A stretch of 45,869 nt of DNA from DASZMJ01 sp035551935 (GTDB lineage Bacteria > Planctomycetota > Planctomycetia > Isosphaerales > Isosphaeraceae): the NCBI GenBank assembly GCA_035551935.1, contig DASZMJ010000061.1, positions 1-45,869 on the forward strand. Direction: 5' to 3'. Both the position numbers and the translations under genes were made by a program. The notes below the pieces were generated by a model. It had not been told where the DNA came from. It saw nothing but the letters and a program-made list of their open reading frames with translations, and searched no databases. Shown piece after piece: positions 1 to 8,927 of this stretch (the first letter of the stretch is position 1; the number at the start of each line of letters is the position of its first letter).

Positions 1-72
1 GGCACGCTCCGCGTGCCGTCCGCCCTGCCCAACCCGGTGGGAGGCGGACGGCACGCGGAGCGTGCCTGCGAC
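1..72. repeat. REP/BIME-like palindrome, copy A (left end cut)
   Basis: Two 24-nt arms (1-24 and 43-66) are perfect reverse complements around an 18-nt centre. Each arm is itself a hairpin: GGCACG-CTCCG-CGTGCC, then GTCCGCC. The outer GTAG end is lost at the window edge; the right end reads TGCGAC. The centre is the reverse complement (one mismatch) of the centre of the copy at 4840-4917, so the two are inverted copies of the same unit on either side of the first two genes. Confidence 0.85.
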
Positions 73-115
73 GACGGACGGTCGGTCAGCCCCCTGGGGG
101 AGGGGGAGCCGTCTT

Positions 116-152
116 CCTCCCTCTCCCCGTGGGAGTGGGCCGGGGTGGGGGG
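116..152. repeat. CTCTCC/GGGTG-type palindromic repeat, degenerate copy
   Basis: The stretch reads CCTCCCTCTCCCCGTGGGAG followed by TGGGCCGGGGTGGGGGG. It has the layout of a common intergenic palindrome, CCCTCTCCC-loop-GGGAGAGGG-CNGGGGTGAGGG, seen in many high-GC genomes (recalled, not searched). A related copy lies inside the peptidase gene at 3801-3842, and half copies abut other palindromes near 4830, 41628 and 43012. No gene is evident in 73-276, which holds this repeat and the leader of the next gene. Confidence 0.5.
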
Positions 153-276
153 ATGCGGGTCAGGCGGAGAGACCTTGCAATCCCCCTGGCCGACTCGGAC
201 TGCCCTTTGCGGCCGGGCTTGGCGGCGTGCTACGATCGGCATCATTCGACGCACGTCCGATTTCGGGGGCCCGATC

Positions 277-1464
277 ATGCGACGCATTCACGTCCTCGCG
301 GCGACCCTCCTGCTGTTGCCATTGCCGGCCGTCGCCTGCCTGTGGGACTACGACACGTTGGCCAGCGAGGCGAAGGGGCTCCCCGACGTCGTGCGCGTCA
401 TCACCGGTCGATTCGAGCGAAACCCGCCGCTCTATTACGAGATGAGGCTCGCCCGCGTGGCGAAGCGGATCGAGGAAGAGCCCGGCGACCTCGCGGCCTA
501 TGATGACGCGGGCGTCGCCTGCGACCGCCTCGGCCGCGACGACGAGGCGATCGCCTGGATGGAGAAGAAGCGGGCCCGGCTCGACCACCTCGACCCGTCC
601 GCCGAGGAGGCCCGCGAGCACCGCTACCGCTACCTCGCCAACCTCGGCACCTTCCACGCCCACCGCTGGTTCCGCGCCGGGGCCGACCGATCGAAACCGG
701 ACGACATGAAGACCGGACGCGACCTCATCGCCGAGGCCATCCGCCTCAAACCCGACGCCCACTTCGGCCGGGAGAAATATCAGTTGATGGCGATGGAATG
801 GATCCTCGACGACTCGAAGGAGAAGCATGACGTCTTTTACAATCCCATGGACAAGTCCACGCCCCCGGCCGAGGCGGTCAAGGGGCTCACGGGGCTGATC
901 GTGCTCGGGAATGCATGGGAAAGTATCGATGTTTTCAACTCGCTGACGATGGCGTTCGTCGCCGACCGAGTCCGGACCTCGATGGCCGAGTTCTCCAAGC
1001 TTCGAGCGGAGGAACTGGCCTCTCAGGGTCATACGTCCCTCGTAAGACGCGACCCTGCTTTCGGTGATACAGCTTATGTGAGGTATCACGAAGGGTATCT
1101 TCCCTATCCGGAGGTCGTCGAGGCGGCCTTCTTGCGCCTCCGGCGCGAGGCCGATACCTGGCACCTCAAGCGGACCGCCTACATGATGGCCCGGCTGAAG
1201 GAGGGCCGGCATCCGGACACCGACCCGACCTTCTGGAAGGACTTCCAGGACGACGGGCCGCCCGGCTTGCCCGACGCCCAATCCATGCAGGCTAAAATAC
1301 GAACGTATTATTATCCGGAACCTTCCTGGGAGGCCTGGGCCGTCATCGGCCTCGCCTGGGTCGGGGCCGGGGCCCTGGCGTGGAATGGCTTCGTGCTGAC
1401 GAGACGACTCGTCCGGACCGTTCGGGCGCGGAAGGCTCGCCGGGCCGACGATCGGCTCGCATGA
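277..1464 (+). CDS. Secreted TPR-like protein with C-terminal membrane anchor, function unknown
   Basis: A 395-aa protein. The reading frame is open upstream to base 13, but that part translates the palindromic repeat, so I place the start at the ATG at 277, which begins a signal peptide (MRRIHVLAATLLLLPLPAVA) followed by CLWDYDTL. The Cys just after the signal may be a lipidation site, although the -3 residue is not ideal. Residues 40-110 look like helical tetratricopeptide-type repeats (PGDLAAYDDAGVACDRLGR, DEAIAWMEKK). A single hydrophobic helix near residues 350-375 (AWAVIGLAWVGAGALAW) is followed by a basic tail, so the bulk probably lies outside the cytoplasm. I recognise the CLWDYDTL opening from planctomycete hypothetical proteins, but no function follows from it. 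The next gene is convergent. Confidence 0.75.
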   Translation: MRRIHVLAATLLLLPLPAVACLWDYDTLASEAKGLPDVVRVITGRFERNPPLYYEMRLARVAKRIEEEPGDLAAYDDAGVACDRLGRDDEAIAWMEKKRARLDHLDPSAEEAREHRYRYLANLGTFHAHRWFRAGADRSKPDDMKTGRDLIAEAIRLKPDAHFGREKYQLMAMEWILDDSKEKHDVFYNPMDKSTPPAEAVKGLTGLIVLGNAWESIDVFNSLTMAFVADRVRTSMAEFSKLRAEELASQGHTSLVRRDPAFGDTAYVRYHEGYLPYPEVVEAAFLRLRREADTWHLKRTAYMMARLKEGRHPDTDPTFWKDFQDDGPPGLPDAQSMQAKIRTYYYPEPSWEAWAVIGLAWVGAGALAWNGFVLTRRLVRTVRARKARRADDRLA

Positions 1465-1598
1465 TCGGCGGCACGGCCGCTTCATCCCCCGCGGCGCCGC
1501 GACCCTGCCCTTGCGCGAGATCGACCGGGACACGTCGAATTCGTTCGATATCTGCGACATCACGGGAAAATGTGATTCTCAATGGAAAATGACTGGTG

Positions 1599-4500
1599 TC
1601 AGAACACCTGATTGAGCCCGAACCAGATGACGGGGCCGAGGCGGGTGCCGATGCCGAGGGGCTGGGCGATGTCGATGCGGATGTTGGCGCGCTCGAGGAA
1701 GGAGAAGAGCGCGGTGTCGAGCCGGAGGCCGACGCCGACGGAGTGGACGACGGGGTACGAGCGGCCGGCGAGGAACGACTCGCCGACGTCGTAGAAGAGG
1801 GCGCCGAGCAGGTTGCGGAGCCGGAGGGTGCGGTCGAGCACCTCGGCGTCGGCGTCGCGCCAGATCGGCATCCGCCACTCGACCGTTCCGAGCCAGACGG
1901 CGTGCCCCTCGAAGGTCGTCAGGTCGAGCGCCCGGAGCCGACGGCCGCCACCGAGGCGGAAGAGCGTGGCGTTGTTCGGCGTGCCGTAGCCGCCGTAGGC
2001 CCGCAGGGCGATCCGGGTCGTCGACAGGTATCCCAGCCCTTCGGGCAGGGGGCGGACGATGCCGTACTCGGCCGTCGCGCGGGCGTAGTCGAGCTTCGAG
2101 CCGAGCAATGCGTTGCCGTACTCGGCCGACGCCTCGAACAGGAACCCCTGCACCGGGTCCCAGTACGGGAAGAGGGTGCTCAGGCGATACCGGGCGCCGA
2201 CGGCGCCGAGATACGTGTTGACCGGCCGGCCGTCGTCGCCGGCCCAGAACTCGTTGCCGATGCCGTAGTAGAACTCGAAGAAGCCGGGGTCGTCGACGAG
2301 GAAGCTCGACGTCTCGAGGAACCGGTAGCGCAGGAACGCGCGGCCGCCGGAGTGGCGCTTGTCGTTGTAGAAGTTATAAAGACCTTCCTCGTAGAAGAAG
2401 CCGGCCGACCACTTGTCGGTCGGGAAGTGGTAGAGGGTGGCCTGGCCGCCGAAGATGGCCTCGCGGAGGGCGGGCTCGGTGCCGGCCCAGCCGGTGACCT
2501 GCCAGCGGTCGAGGCGCTGGACGGCGGTCTTGAAGCCGCCGCGGGCGTACTGGTCGATGAACGGCCCGGCGACCACGGAGACGCGGTCATACGCCTGGAA
2601 CTGCGAGGCCTCGTCGAGCGGGGTCATGAGCGGTGTGAAGCGGACGGCGACCTCGGGCTTCCAGCGGTTGTTGTCGGGCCTGGAGTCGAGCAGGGCGTGG
2701 TCGGGGTCGACCTCGACCTGGGTCGGCCTGCCGGGGGAGTCGAGGTGGATGAGCCAGCGATTCGGCCCCGTCTTCTCGACGCGGGCGCCGGGGACCTCGT
2801 AGTCGCCGCGGTCGGGCCAGATCGGCACGCGGACCTCGGCGCCGCGGCCGCGGCAGAGGACGACGGTCGGCTCCTCCATGCGGCCAGTTTGCCGCAACTC
2901 GACCGACACCGGCCGCACGTCGGAGTCGACCTTCGGCGCGCCGACCTCGACATGCTCGACGGCCCAGTCGGTCTCGGCGTGGTTGTCGATCCAGCCGTCG
3001 AGGAACTCGGGCCAGTGTCCTTCCGGGTCGAAGGCGGCCAGCTCGCGCCTCAGATCGGCGTAGCGGAAGGTCTGCCAGGCGTATTTGGTGTAGACGTGAT
3101 GCCAGAATTCGAAGAACCGCTCCTTGCCGAGGCGGTTGCGGACCATCTCGATGACCTTGCCGCCGCGGTCGTAGGCGAGGCTGAAGAGGGTGCCGAGGTT
3201 GCCCATCCGCTTCAGGTCCTGCACGACCGGCCCGGTGTTGCCCCGGGCGCGCCAGCCGTAGTAGCCGGAGAGGCGGAGGTCCTCGCGGCCGATCGTCGGC
3301 AACCACGACAGGCCCCTGGGCCAGACGATCAACGGGCCGTTGCGGCCGTACGACTCGTCGAGGCACATCGCGGTGAAGCCGTTGACGAGCCCCTCGTCCA
3401 TGAAGGTCTCGGCGTAGCCATCCGTGCCGACGCAGTTCCACCACCACTGGTGGCACGTCTCGTGGGTGACGAGGTGGTCGATGTACCGCCGGCCCGCCCA
3501 GGGCAGCCGCATCACGCGGTCGTCGAGCCAGACCAGGCCCGAGCACTCGTTGCCGTTCCAGCCGAAGTAGGCGACGGTGTACTCCATCTCCTCGACCGGG
3601 CACGGGCCGAACCAGCGCTCATACGTCGGGATCACATCCGCCGCATACCGGAGCACGGCCTCGGCGCTCTCCTTCTCGTCGGCGAAGGCCACCACCCTGA
3701 GCCTGGTGGCCCCGGCCTGTTTCTCCCACGCCCGGAACCGATTCGAGCACGTCAACGCGAAGTCCCGCGCCGGGCTCGCCACGATCGTCAGCCGCTGCCA
3801 TCCTCCCCCCTCTCCCCCTGGGAGAGGGTTCGTGAGAGGGTCGGATGCCTTGTCTCGATCAACACCGTCACTGAGGGATGCCCTCCGCACCGCCCGGTCG
3901 CGACCCCGCGCCGGCAGCACCTCGCGGGCCACGACCCGGCCGGTCGAGGCGACGACCTGGTCGGCGGGCAGGTCGATGTGGACGCGGTAGTGGCCGGCCT
4001 CCTGGTGCCAGGGCTGGTGCCACGGGACGAACGGGGTCCGCTCCCAGCCGTCGTCGTCGTGGTGGGCGAGGACGGGATACCAGTTGGCCAGGTACGACAC
4101 CCCGGCGTGCTGGCCCCAGCGGCCCCACTTATCGGGCAGGTCGAGGGTGAAGTCGACCTCGGCCGTCACCGCCCGGCCCGGCGGCAGCGGCCTCGGCAGC
4201 GGGACGACGAGGATCGTATCCACATCCTTGTCGAACTGATACGTCGCCGGCTTGCCCTCGACACGGGTCGCCGCGACGGCCAGCCGGCGGCCGTCGAGGT
4301 CCATCGCCTCCTCGGGGCTCAGGCGGAGCATCTCGAGCGTCTTGGAGAGGACGAGCTTGTCCCCCTCGGGCACCTTGTAGCGCGGATAGACGTGGAAGAC
4401 CAGCTCGCGGACCGGCTTATGCGACCGATTGGTGAAGACGACCCGCTCCCGCGCCGTGACCTTGCGCGCGGCCGGGTCGAGCCGGACGGCCAGGTCGTAT

Positions 4501-4661
4501 CTCGGCAACCCCGGCGGGACGACCGGCCGCGGCTCCTGCGGCGACGGCGTGACCTGGGGCGAGGGCGTCACTTGCGGCGACGGCGCCACCCCTTGCCCCG
4601 CGGCCGACGCCGCCAGGGCCAGCACCCCGACCAGGCCCATCCCCCGCGCCCGCGTCGTCAT
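1599..4661 (-). CDS. M1-family metallopeptidase fused to Omp85-like outer-membrane beta-barrel
   Basis: A 1020-aa protein with a signal peptide (MTTRARGMGLVGVLALAASA) and a Pro/Gln linker with three PSPQ units (residues about 27-43). Residues about 50-620 are an M1 aminopeptidase-like region: the zinc motif HETCH is at 400-404, with the third ligand Glu at 423 (MDEGL), exactly the HExxH-x18-E spacing. The exopeptidase motif is degenerate (GNECSGLVW in place of G-x-M-E-N), but its Glu is kept. From about residue 660 to the end the sequence alternates like a membrane barrel and has Omp85/surface-antigen features: FRLGGGRRLRALD resembles the GG..LRG strand, and VVHSVGVGLRLD resembles the penultimate strands. 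It ends in Phe, the usual signal for BAM-dependent outer-membrane insertion. Residues 274-286 are translated from an inserted palindromic repeat. The expected location is the outer membrane, with the peptidase in the periplasm or at the surface. The peptidase call is firm; the barrel is inferred from pattern. Confidence 0.85.
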   Translation of the reverse strand: MTTRARGMGLVGVLALAASAAGQGVAPSPQVTPSPQVTPSPQEPRPVVPPGLPRYDLAVRLDPAARKVTARERVVFTNRSHKPVRELVFHVYPRYKVPEGDKLVLSKTLEMLRLSPEEAMDLDGRRLAVAATRVEGKPATYQFDKDVDTILVVPLPRPLPPGRAVTAEVDFTLDLPDKWGRWGQHAGVSYLANWYPVLAHHDDDGWERTPFVPWHQPWHQEAGHYRVHIDLPADQVVASTGRVVAREVLPARGRDRAVRRASLSDGVDRDKASDPLTNPLPGGEGGGWQRLTIVASPARDFALTCSNRFRAWEKQAGATRLRVVAFADEKESAEAVLRYAADVIPTYERWFGPCPVEEMEYTVAYFGWNGNECSGLVWLDDRVMRLPWAGRRYIDHLVTHETCHQWWWNCVGTDGYAETFMDEGLVNGFTAMCLDESYGRNGPLIVWPRGLSWLPTIGREDLRLSGYYGWRARGNTGPVVQDLKRMGNLGTLFSLAYDRGGKVIEMVRNRLGKERFFEFWHHVYTKYAWQTFRYADLRRELAAFDPEGHWPEFLDGWIDNHAETDWAVEHVEVGAPKVDSDVRPVSVELRQTGRMEEPTVVLCRGRGAEVRVPIWPDRGDYEVPGARVEKTGPNRWLIHLDSPGRPTQVEVDPDHALLDSRPDNNRWKPEVAVRFTPLMTPLDEASQFQAYDRVSVVAGPFIDQYARGGFKTAVQRLDRWQVTGWAGTEPALREAIFGGQATLYHFPTDKWSAGFFYEEGLYNFYNDKRHSGGRAFLRYRFLETSSFLVDDPGFFEFYYGIGNEFWAGDDGRPVNTYLGAVGARYRLSTLFPYWDPVQGFLFEASAEYGNALLGSKLDYARATAEYGIVRPLPEGLGYLSTTRIALRAYGGYGTPNNATLFRLGGGRRLRALDLTTFEGHAVWLGTVEWRMPIWRDADAEVLDRTLRLRNLLGALFYDVGESFLAGRSYPVVHSVGVGLRLDTALFSFLERANIRIDIAQPLGIGTRLGPVIWFGLNQVF
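3801..3842. repeat. CTCTCC-type palindrome inserted in frame in the M1 peptidase gene
   Basis: CCCCCCTCTCCCCCTGGGAG continues as AGGGTTCGTGAGAGGGTCGG. Read on the minus strand it encodes DPLTNPLPGGEGG (residues 274-286 of the peptidase), a peptide typical of translated copies of this repeat. The reading frame is preserved. The flanking residues (about 255-273, SLSDGVDRDKAS) also look unlike the peptidase fold, so the insertion may be larger than the recognisable repeat. Confidence 0.7.
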
Positions 4662-4974
4662 CGACCGGCCGAACCACCCAGAGACATGACGGTTGTCCGG
4701 GACGCGACGCCGCCCGGCCGGCTCCGTTGGTCGTCGAGGGAGCCGGCCATCCTAGCGATTTCCCCGAGTCTGGCCAGCCCGACCGGGGCCGAAGGATGGG
4801 CGAAACGGCGCTGATATCTCGATCTTCCCCCCTCTCCCCGTAGCAGGCACGCTCCGCGTGCCGTCCGCCTCCCATCGGGTTGGGCAGGGCGGACGGCACG
4901 CGGAGCGTACCTGCGACGGGGAAGCGGGCCGACCAGACGGCCGGTCCCCGTCGGATTCGTGAAAGAACCGATGT
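4662..4974. other. Intergenic region with half CTCTCC repeat and palindrome copy B
   Basis: A 313-bp gap between the peptidase start and the stop of the coiled-coil gene, both minus strand. It contains a CCCCCCTCTCCCC half repeat (about 4828-4840) that runs directly into the GTAG palindrome at 4840-4917. No credible gene or clear promoter was seen here; the peptidase promoter presumably lies in 4662-4830. Confidence 0.6.
4840..4917. repeat. REP/BIME-like palindrome, copy B
   Basis: Begins GTAGCAGGCACGCTCC and ends GCGGAGCGTACCTGCGAC. The arms 4846-4869 and 4888-4911 pair with one mismatch, and each holds the inner GGCACG-loop-CGTGCC hairpin. The centre TCCCATCGGGTTGGGCAG matches copy A in inverse orientation. 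The half repeat CCCTCTCCCC directly precedes GTAG, as if the palindrome had landed inside the CTCTCC repeat. Confidence 0.88.
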
Positions 4975-6603
4975 TTACTTGGGCTCGTCTCCTTCTTCGT
5001 CCTTCTTGTCGCCGGGCTGCTGGCCCTTGTCGTCGGGCTTGGCGGTGTCGGGGCTGGTGTTGGCGCCGGTGGGGTTGGAGGCGTCGGTCTGCCGACCCCC
5101 CTGGATCTCGACGGAGACGGGGCGGTTGACGGCCTCGGGGCGGCCGGGGAGGGCCTGGTTGGCGGAGTAGCCGAGCCAGGCGAGCAGGCGCTCGACCGGC
5201 AGGGGGCGGAGGTTGTCGTTGCGGGCCTGCGCGATCACGTCGGACTGCTTCTTGAGGAAATCCCTGTCCTCGTCGGTGACCGCCGCCGTCTTGGTCCCCT
5301 GCTGGCTGCGGAAGGCCTTGGAGTCGTCGTAGACGTAGTAGTCGATCCGCGGGCTGATCTGGCCGCTCTCGGAGCCCTCGCGGGGCGGCGGCAGGTCGTA
5401 ATCGACGACGCCGCCGGAAATCTGGATCAGCCGCCTCAGGGCATCGCGGTCGTCGGCGCCGTCGCGGTTGATGTCGATCTTGCCGATCAAGGCGAAGTGG
5501 AGCGGGTGGTTCGGGTCCCAGGTCGGCGAGTAGACCTGGTCGCCGGGCCGGATCGGGTCGGCGTAGTCGACCTGCTTGACGATCTTGCCGACGCTGGCGC
5601 TGTCGCCGACCCAGGTCAGCTCGATGGTCGCCTTCGGCTTGTCGGTCGGCAGGCCGTGCGCGCCGCGGTCGAAGATCGAGAACCGGAGCTGCGGCCGCGC
5701 GCCCATGCCCTTGGTCAAGGTCGTGTGGACCTCGCGACGGGTCCGGTCGACGTAGGTGACGGTCGCGTCGCGCTTCTCCAGGCGGGTCTCGTCCTTGCGG
5801 AGCTGCTCCTGGTTCTCGCGGTTGATGGCGCGGAGCAGGACGAGCTGCTTCTCGAAGTCGGTCTTCATCTTGTCGAGCTTGGATTTCAGGTCGGTGACCT
5901 GCTGGGCGAGCTCGGCGTTGGTGGAGTTGACCTTGTCGAGCTTGGCGACGAGCTCCGCGCGGTCGGCCTCGTGCTTGGCGTCGGCGGCCTGCTTCTCGGC
6001 CACGGCCTTGTCGCGCGCCTGCTCAGCGTTCTTGACGCGGACGTCATTCGAGGCGTTGACGCCCTCGAGCGTCGTGCGGAGGTCGACGTTGTCGAGCGCG
6101 AACTCGGAGGCCAGGTGCGTCTGGAGCCGCAGCAGGTCGAGCAGGGTGGCGATCCGCGACTCGAGCGTCAACGACTGCTCGGCGGCGAGCCGCTTGACGG
6201 CCTGGTCGATCCCCTCGGAGAGCTGGGCGATCTCCTGGCGGTTCGTCCCCTTGGCCTGGGCGTCGTTGACCTTCTTGCGGATGTCGCCGGCGATGTCGGC
6301 CGAGGCGTCCTTGATCCGGTTCAGGTTGCGCGTCAGCGCGTTCTTCATCTCGTCGGGCGACTCGAGCTTCTCCCCCTCCTGCCCCCAGACCAGGCCGCGG
6401 AACTCGCGGAACTCGCGGGTGCGGTCGCCGAGCTGCTTCTTGGCGGTGTCCATTTCCTGCTTGGCCTTGGTCTCCTTGGCCGAGGCCTGCATGGCGCTGT
6501 CGTAGCCGAGGTAGGTCGTGACGGCCAGGATCAGGGACAGGGAGACGAAGATGATCGTCGCGATCTTCAGTCCCTGCGCTTCGTTGGAGGCTGGGGGTGG
6601 CAT
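4975..6603 (-). CDS. Membrane-anchored coiled-coil protein, function unknown
   Basis: A 542-aa protein. One N-terminal transmembrane helix lies at residues about 11-33 (LKIATIIFVSLSLILAVTTY). Long heptad-rich Lys/Glu/Asp/Ala helices follow from about 36 to 285 (AKETKAKQEMDTAKKQLGDR and onward), then a more globular part at about 290-480. That part includes NRDGADDRDALRRLI and a tyrosine-rich stretch (IDYYVYDDSKAF). The C-terminal tail is acidic and low-complexity (GDKKDEEGDEPK). The start is supported by AGGAG upstream of the ATG. The topology suggests an inner-membrane anchor with a periplasmic coiled coil. I recognise this only as a planctomycete-type hypothetical. A 233-bp gap with no gene separates it from the upstream gene on the same strand. 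Confidence 0.75.
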   Translation of the reverse strand: MPPPASNEAQGLKIATIIFVSLSLILAVTTYLGYDSAMQASAKETKAKQEMDTAKKQLGDRTREFREFRGLVWGQEGEKLESPDEMKNALTRNLNRIKDASADIAGDIRKKVNDAQAKGTNRQEIAQLSEGIDQAVKRLAAEQSLTLESRIATLLDLLRLQTHLASEFALDNVDLRTTLEGVNASNDVRVKNAEQARDKAVAEKQAADAKHEADRAELVAKLDKVNSTNAELAQQVTDLKSKLDKMKTDFEKQLVLLRAINRENQEQLRKDETRLEKRDATVTYVDRTRREVHTTLTKGMGARPQLRFSIFDRGAHGLPTDKPKATIELTWVGDSASVGKIVKQVDYADPIRPGDQVYSPTWDPNHPLHFALIGKIDINRDGADDRDALRRLIQISGGVVDYDLPPPREGSESGQISPRIDYYVYDDSKAFRSQQGTKTAAVTDEDRDFLKKQSDVIAQARNDNLRPLPVERLLAWLGYSANQALPGRPEAVNRPVSVEIQGGRQTDASNPTGANTSPDTAKPDDKGQQPGDKKDEEGDEPK

Positions 6604-6836
6604 GGCGGAGGCTCCTGCCGACGGGCACGGACCCCGACGAACGTTCGGGGCGCGACCGCCGGGATCGCTGAGCTAGTATGGCACATGGACGACGACGGGG
6701 CGCGGGCCACCGCGCCCGGGATCGTGGGACGATCGAGATGCATCATCGCCCTTGCCCCCGGATGGGGGACGACGACCCTATCGATTCTAAGGGGGACTTC
6801 GGCCGTCGTCAAACGTCACCTCCTTTTCTCGAAGGT

Positions 6837-8927
6837 TCATCGACCCCGGGCCCTCCCGGCCCCGAGGGCCTTCTCGACGCGGCCGAGCTCTTGCTGGATC
6901 GGGTCGGCCGAGGGGCGTGCGCGATCGTCGGCGAGGGCGGAGCGGAGGTGCTTGCGCCAGTCGGCGAGCCGCGCGGGGGTGGTTGCCAGCGGGGCGACGA
7001 GGCGGGTGGCCTGGGCCTTCAGGTCGGCGTGCGACGGGGAACGGACCAGCTCGTCCCAGACGGCGACGGCGGGGGGCCACGATCCCTTGTCGATCGCGCG
7101 ATACAGGTTGGCCACGCGGACGGTCTCGAGGGCCCGTTCCAGCTCCCGCGACCGCTCCGACGCGGGCACGCGGGCATACGTCGCGCACCATTCGACGGTC
7201 CGGCCGTCGGCGACGAGGGCGTCGAACAGGAGGGCGTCGAAGCGGTCGCGGTCGGCCTTCGACAGCCGGTCGCGGCGTATCGAGCGGAGGACGCCGGCGA
7301 GGTCGGGCCTCGCCTCGGGCTTCATGGACCACCGGGCCAGGGCGGCCGACCTGGCCCAGGAGAGCTTCTCGGCGTCGGCCGCGCCGGCCTTCGGCGCGGG
7401 GCCGACCCGGTCGGCGGGCCAGGAGGTGATCGGCTCCCAGCGAGCGAGCCGCGGGGACTTCGCCAGCGCGGCCGAGACGCGATAGAGCGGGTCGCCGAGG
7501 ACCTGGAGTCGCCAGGGGAGCGAGAACTGCTCGATCTCGCGCACCGTCGGCCCGCCCGCGGCGGTCAGGCGGGCCTCGTCGGCGGTCAGGCGGACGGCGA
7601 CCGACAGCGGCAGCCCCTCGGCGATCAGGTCGGCCACGAGGTCGTGGGTGCGGAAGGATTGCAGGAACGGCTCGTTCAAGGAGCCGAAGTAGAAGAAGGC
7701 GCCGTTGGCCAGCCAGCGACCGGCGACGGTGTTCGGGTCGGTCGGGTCGGCGGCCGAGTAGCTGTGGATCATCGCCACGGCCGTCGGGCCGGTCGAGGGC
7801 ACGTCCCACGGGCCGCCGGCGCCGCCGACGAGATTGAAGCGGTCGGGGTTGCCGTGGCTGTTGATCAGGGCCAGGCCGAACGGGTTGATCGGGTCGAAGG
7901 CCCTGTGCCAGGCCGCCAGCGTCCCCCCCGTGGCGCCGGTCCGGAGGGTCGTCGGCAACGCCTTGTCCAGCCGCGCGGCGCCGGCCCTCATGGTGTTGTA
8001 CGGGGCGAAGCCCGCCTCGGCCTCGGGATAGCCGTTGAACATCAGGGCCGACCGCGGCTGGAGGAACAGCGAGCACATCGCGCGGTAGACGCTCGTCGCC
8101 GGGTCGCCGAGCAGCCTGCCGGTGAACGCCCAACGCCGCTTCGGGTCGGCGGCTCGGCCGACCAGGTCGTCGAACGCCGCCGCGCCGGCGCCGAAGCCCT
8201 TGGTGCCCGCGTAGCGATAGGGGTAGTCGCCCGCCAGGGTCAGGAAGTCGCAGTCGTCGCCCAGCCCCTCGTACCGCGGCACCACCCCCGCCACCACCTT
8301 CTCGAGCTCGACGGCCAGCGCCTCGGCCTCGTCGCCCCTGGGCACGATCGCGTAGCCCTTGCCCGGGACCTCCCACCTCAACAGCGGCTGCAACCGCCCT
8401 GCCGCCAGGGCGACGGCACCGGCCAGGGCCGGGCTCCCGGGGTGAGCGACCACGACCCCCGGCGTCCCCGGGCCGAGCCCCTTCGGCACGGCGTCGCCCG
8501 CGACCGTCTTCGAGCCCGACGACCATCCTTTGCCGACCGCCGCGACGGCCCTCGTCCAGGTCTCTCCCGGCGCGATCGCCCCGGCCTTGCCCGGCCATCG
8601 CACCACCCGAGCCGGCCGGAACGCCCGCGCGAAGGCGAGCACGAGCCTCGGCTCGTCGATCAGGATCGGGAAGAACTGCCCCTCGTCCCACGCCGCGATC
8701 GCCTCGAGAAAGCTCGGCACGTCGGCGACGACGCAGAGCACGTCGACCACCTTGCGCGGCTCCGCCTGGCGCGCCTCCCAGATCGCCGACGCCTTGCGGA
8801 TCGCCGCCAGCCTCGGGTCGGCCAGCGAGGCCGCCGGCTTGTATTCCTGCTTCTCCTGCGCCTGGGCCCGCGCCGCCGCGAGCGTCGCCAGCCCGAGTAC
8901 CAGCCCTGCGATGCGTGGAACCTTCAT
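6837..8927 (-). CDS. Secreted protein with possible caspase/gingipain-like fold
   Basis: A 696-aa protein. The frame is open further upstream to 9206, but those codons belong to a decayed gene; the ATG at 8927 starts a clear signal peptide (MKVPRIAGLVLGLATLAAARAQAQ). Alternating beta/alpha segments, an isolated His-Gly after a hydrophobic strand (ALINSHGNPDRF, His358), a later strand ending in HSYSAAD, and the element AGRWLANGAFFYFGS followed by LGDPLYRV resemble clan CD (C25 gingipain/caspase-like) domains seen in planctomycete secreted proteins. The position where a catalytic Cys would be expected reads Ser (IHSYSAAD), so it may be inactive or the fold call may be wrong. The C-terminal 200 residues are helical and charged. 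The secreted location is firm; the function is not. Confidence 0.7.
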   Translation of the reverse strand: MKVPRIAGLVLGLATLAAARAQAQEKQEYKPAASLADPRLAAIRKASAIWEARQAEPRKVVDVLCVVADVPSFLEAIAAWDEGQFFPILIDEPRLVLAFARAFRPARVVRWPGKAGAIAPGETWTRAVAAVGKGWSSGSKTVAGDAVPKGLGPGTPGVVVAHPGSPALAGAVALAAGRLQPLLRWEVPGKGYAIVPRGDEAEALAVELEKVVAGVVPRYEGLGDDCDFLTLAGDYPYRYAGTKGFGAGAAAFDDLVGRAADPKRRWAFTGRLLGDPATSVYRAMCSLFLQPRSALMFNGYPEAEAGFAPYNTMRAGAARLDKALPTTLRTGATGGTLAAWHRAFDPINPFGLALINSHGNPDRFNLVGGAGGPWDVPSTGPTAVAMIHSYSAADPTDPNTVAGRWLANGAFFYFGSLNEPFLQSFRTHDLVADLIAEGLPLSVAVRLTADEARLTAAGGPTVREIEQFSLPWRLQVLGDPLYRVSAALAKSPRLARWEPITSWPADRVGPAPKAGAADAEKLSWARSAALARWSMKPEARPDLAGVLRSIRRDRLSKADRDRFDALLFDALVADGRTVEWCATYARVPASERSRELERALETVRVANLYRAIDKGSWPPAVAVWDELVRSPSHADLKAQATRLVAPLATTPARLADWRKHLRSALADDRARPSADPIQQELGRVEKALGAGRARGR

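Noticed and set aside
1558..1575. ATCAC...GTGAT hairpin between the first two convergent genes
   Set aside because: A five-base-pair stem with an eight-base loop is too weak to call a terminator.
1596..4814. A 1072-residue plus-strand frame opposite the M1 peptidase
   Set aside because: It is the antisense shadow of a gene with an intact HExxH-x18-E site; its sequence is low-complexity and without motifs.
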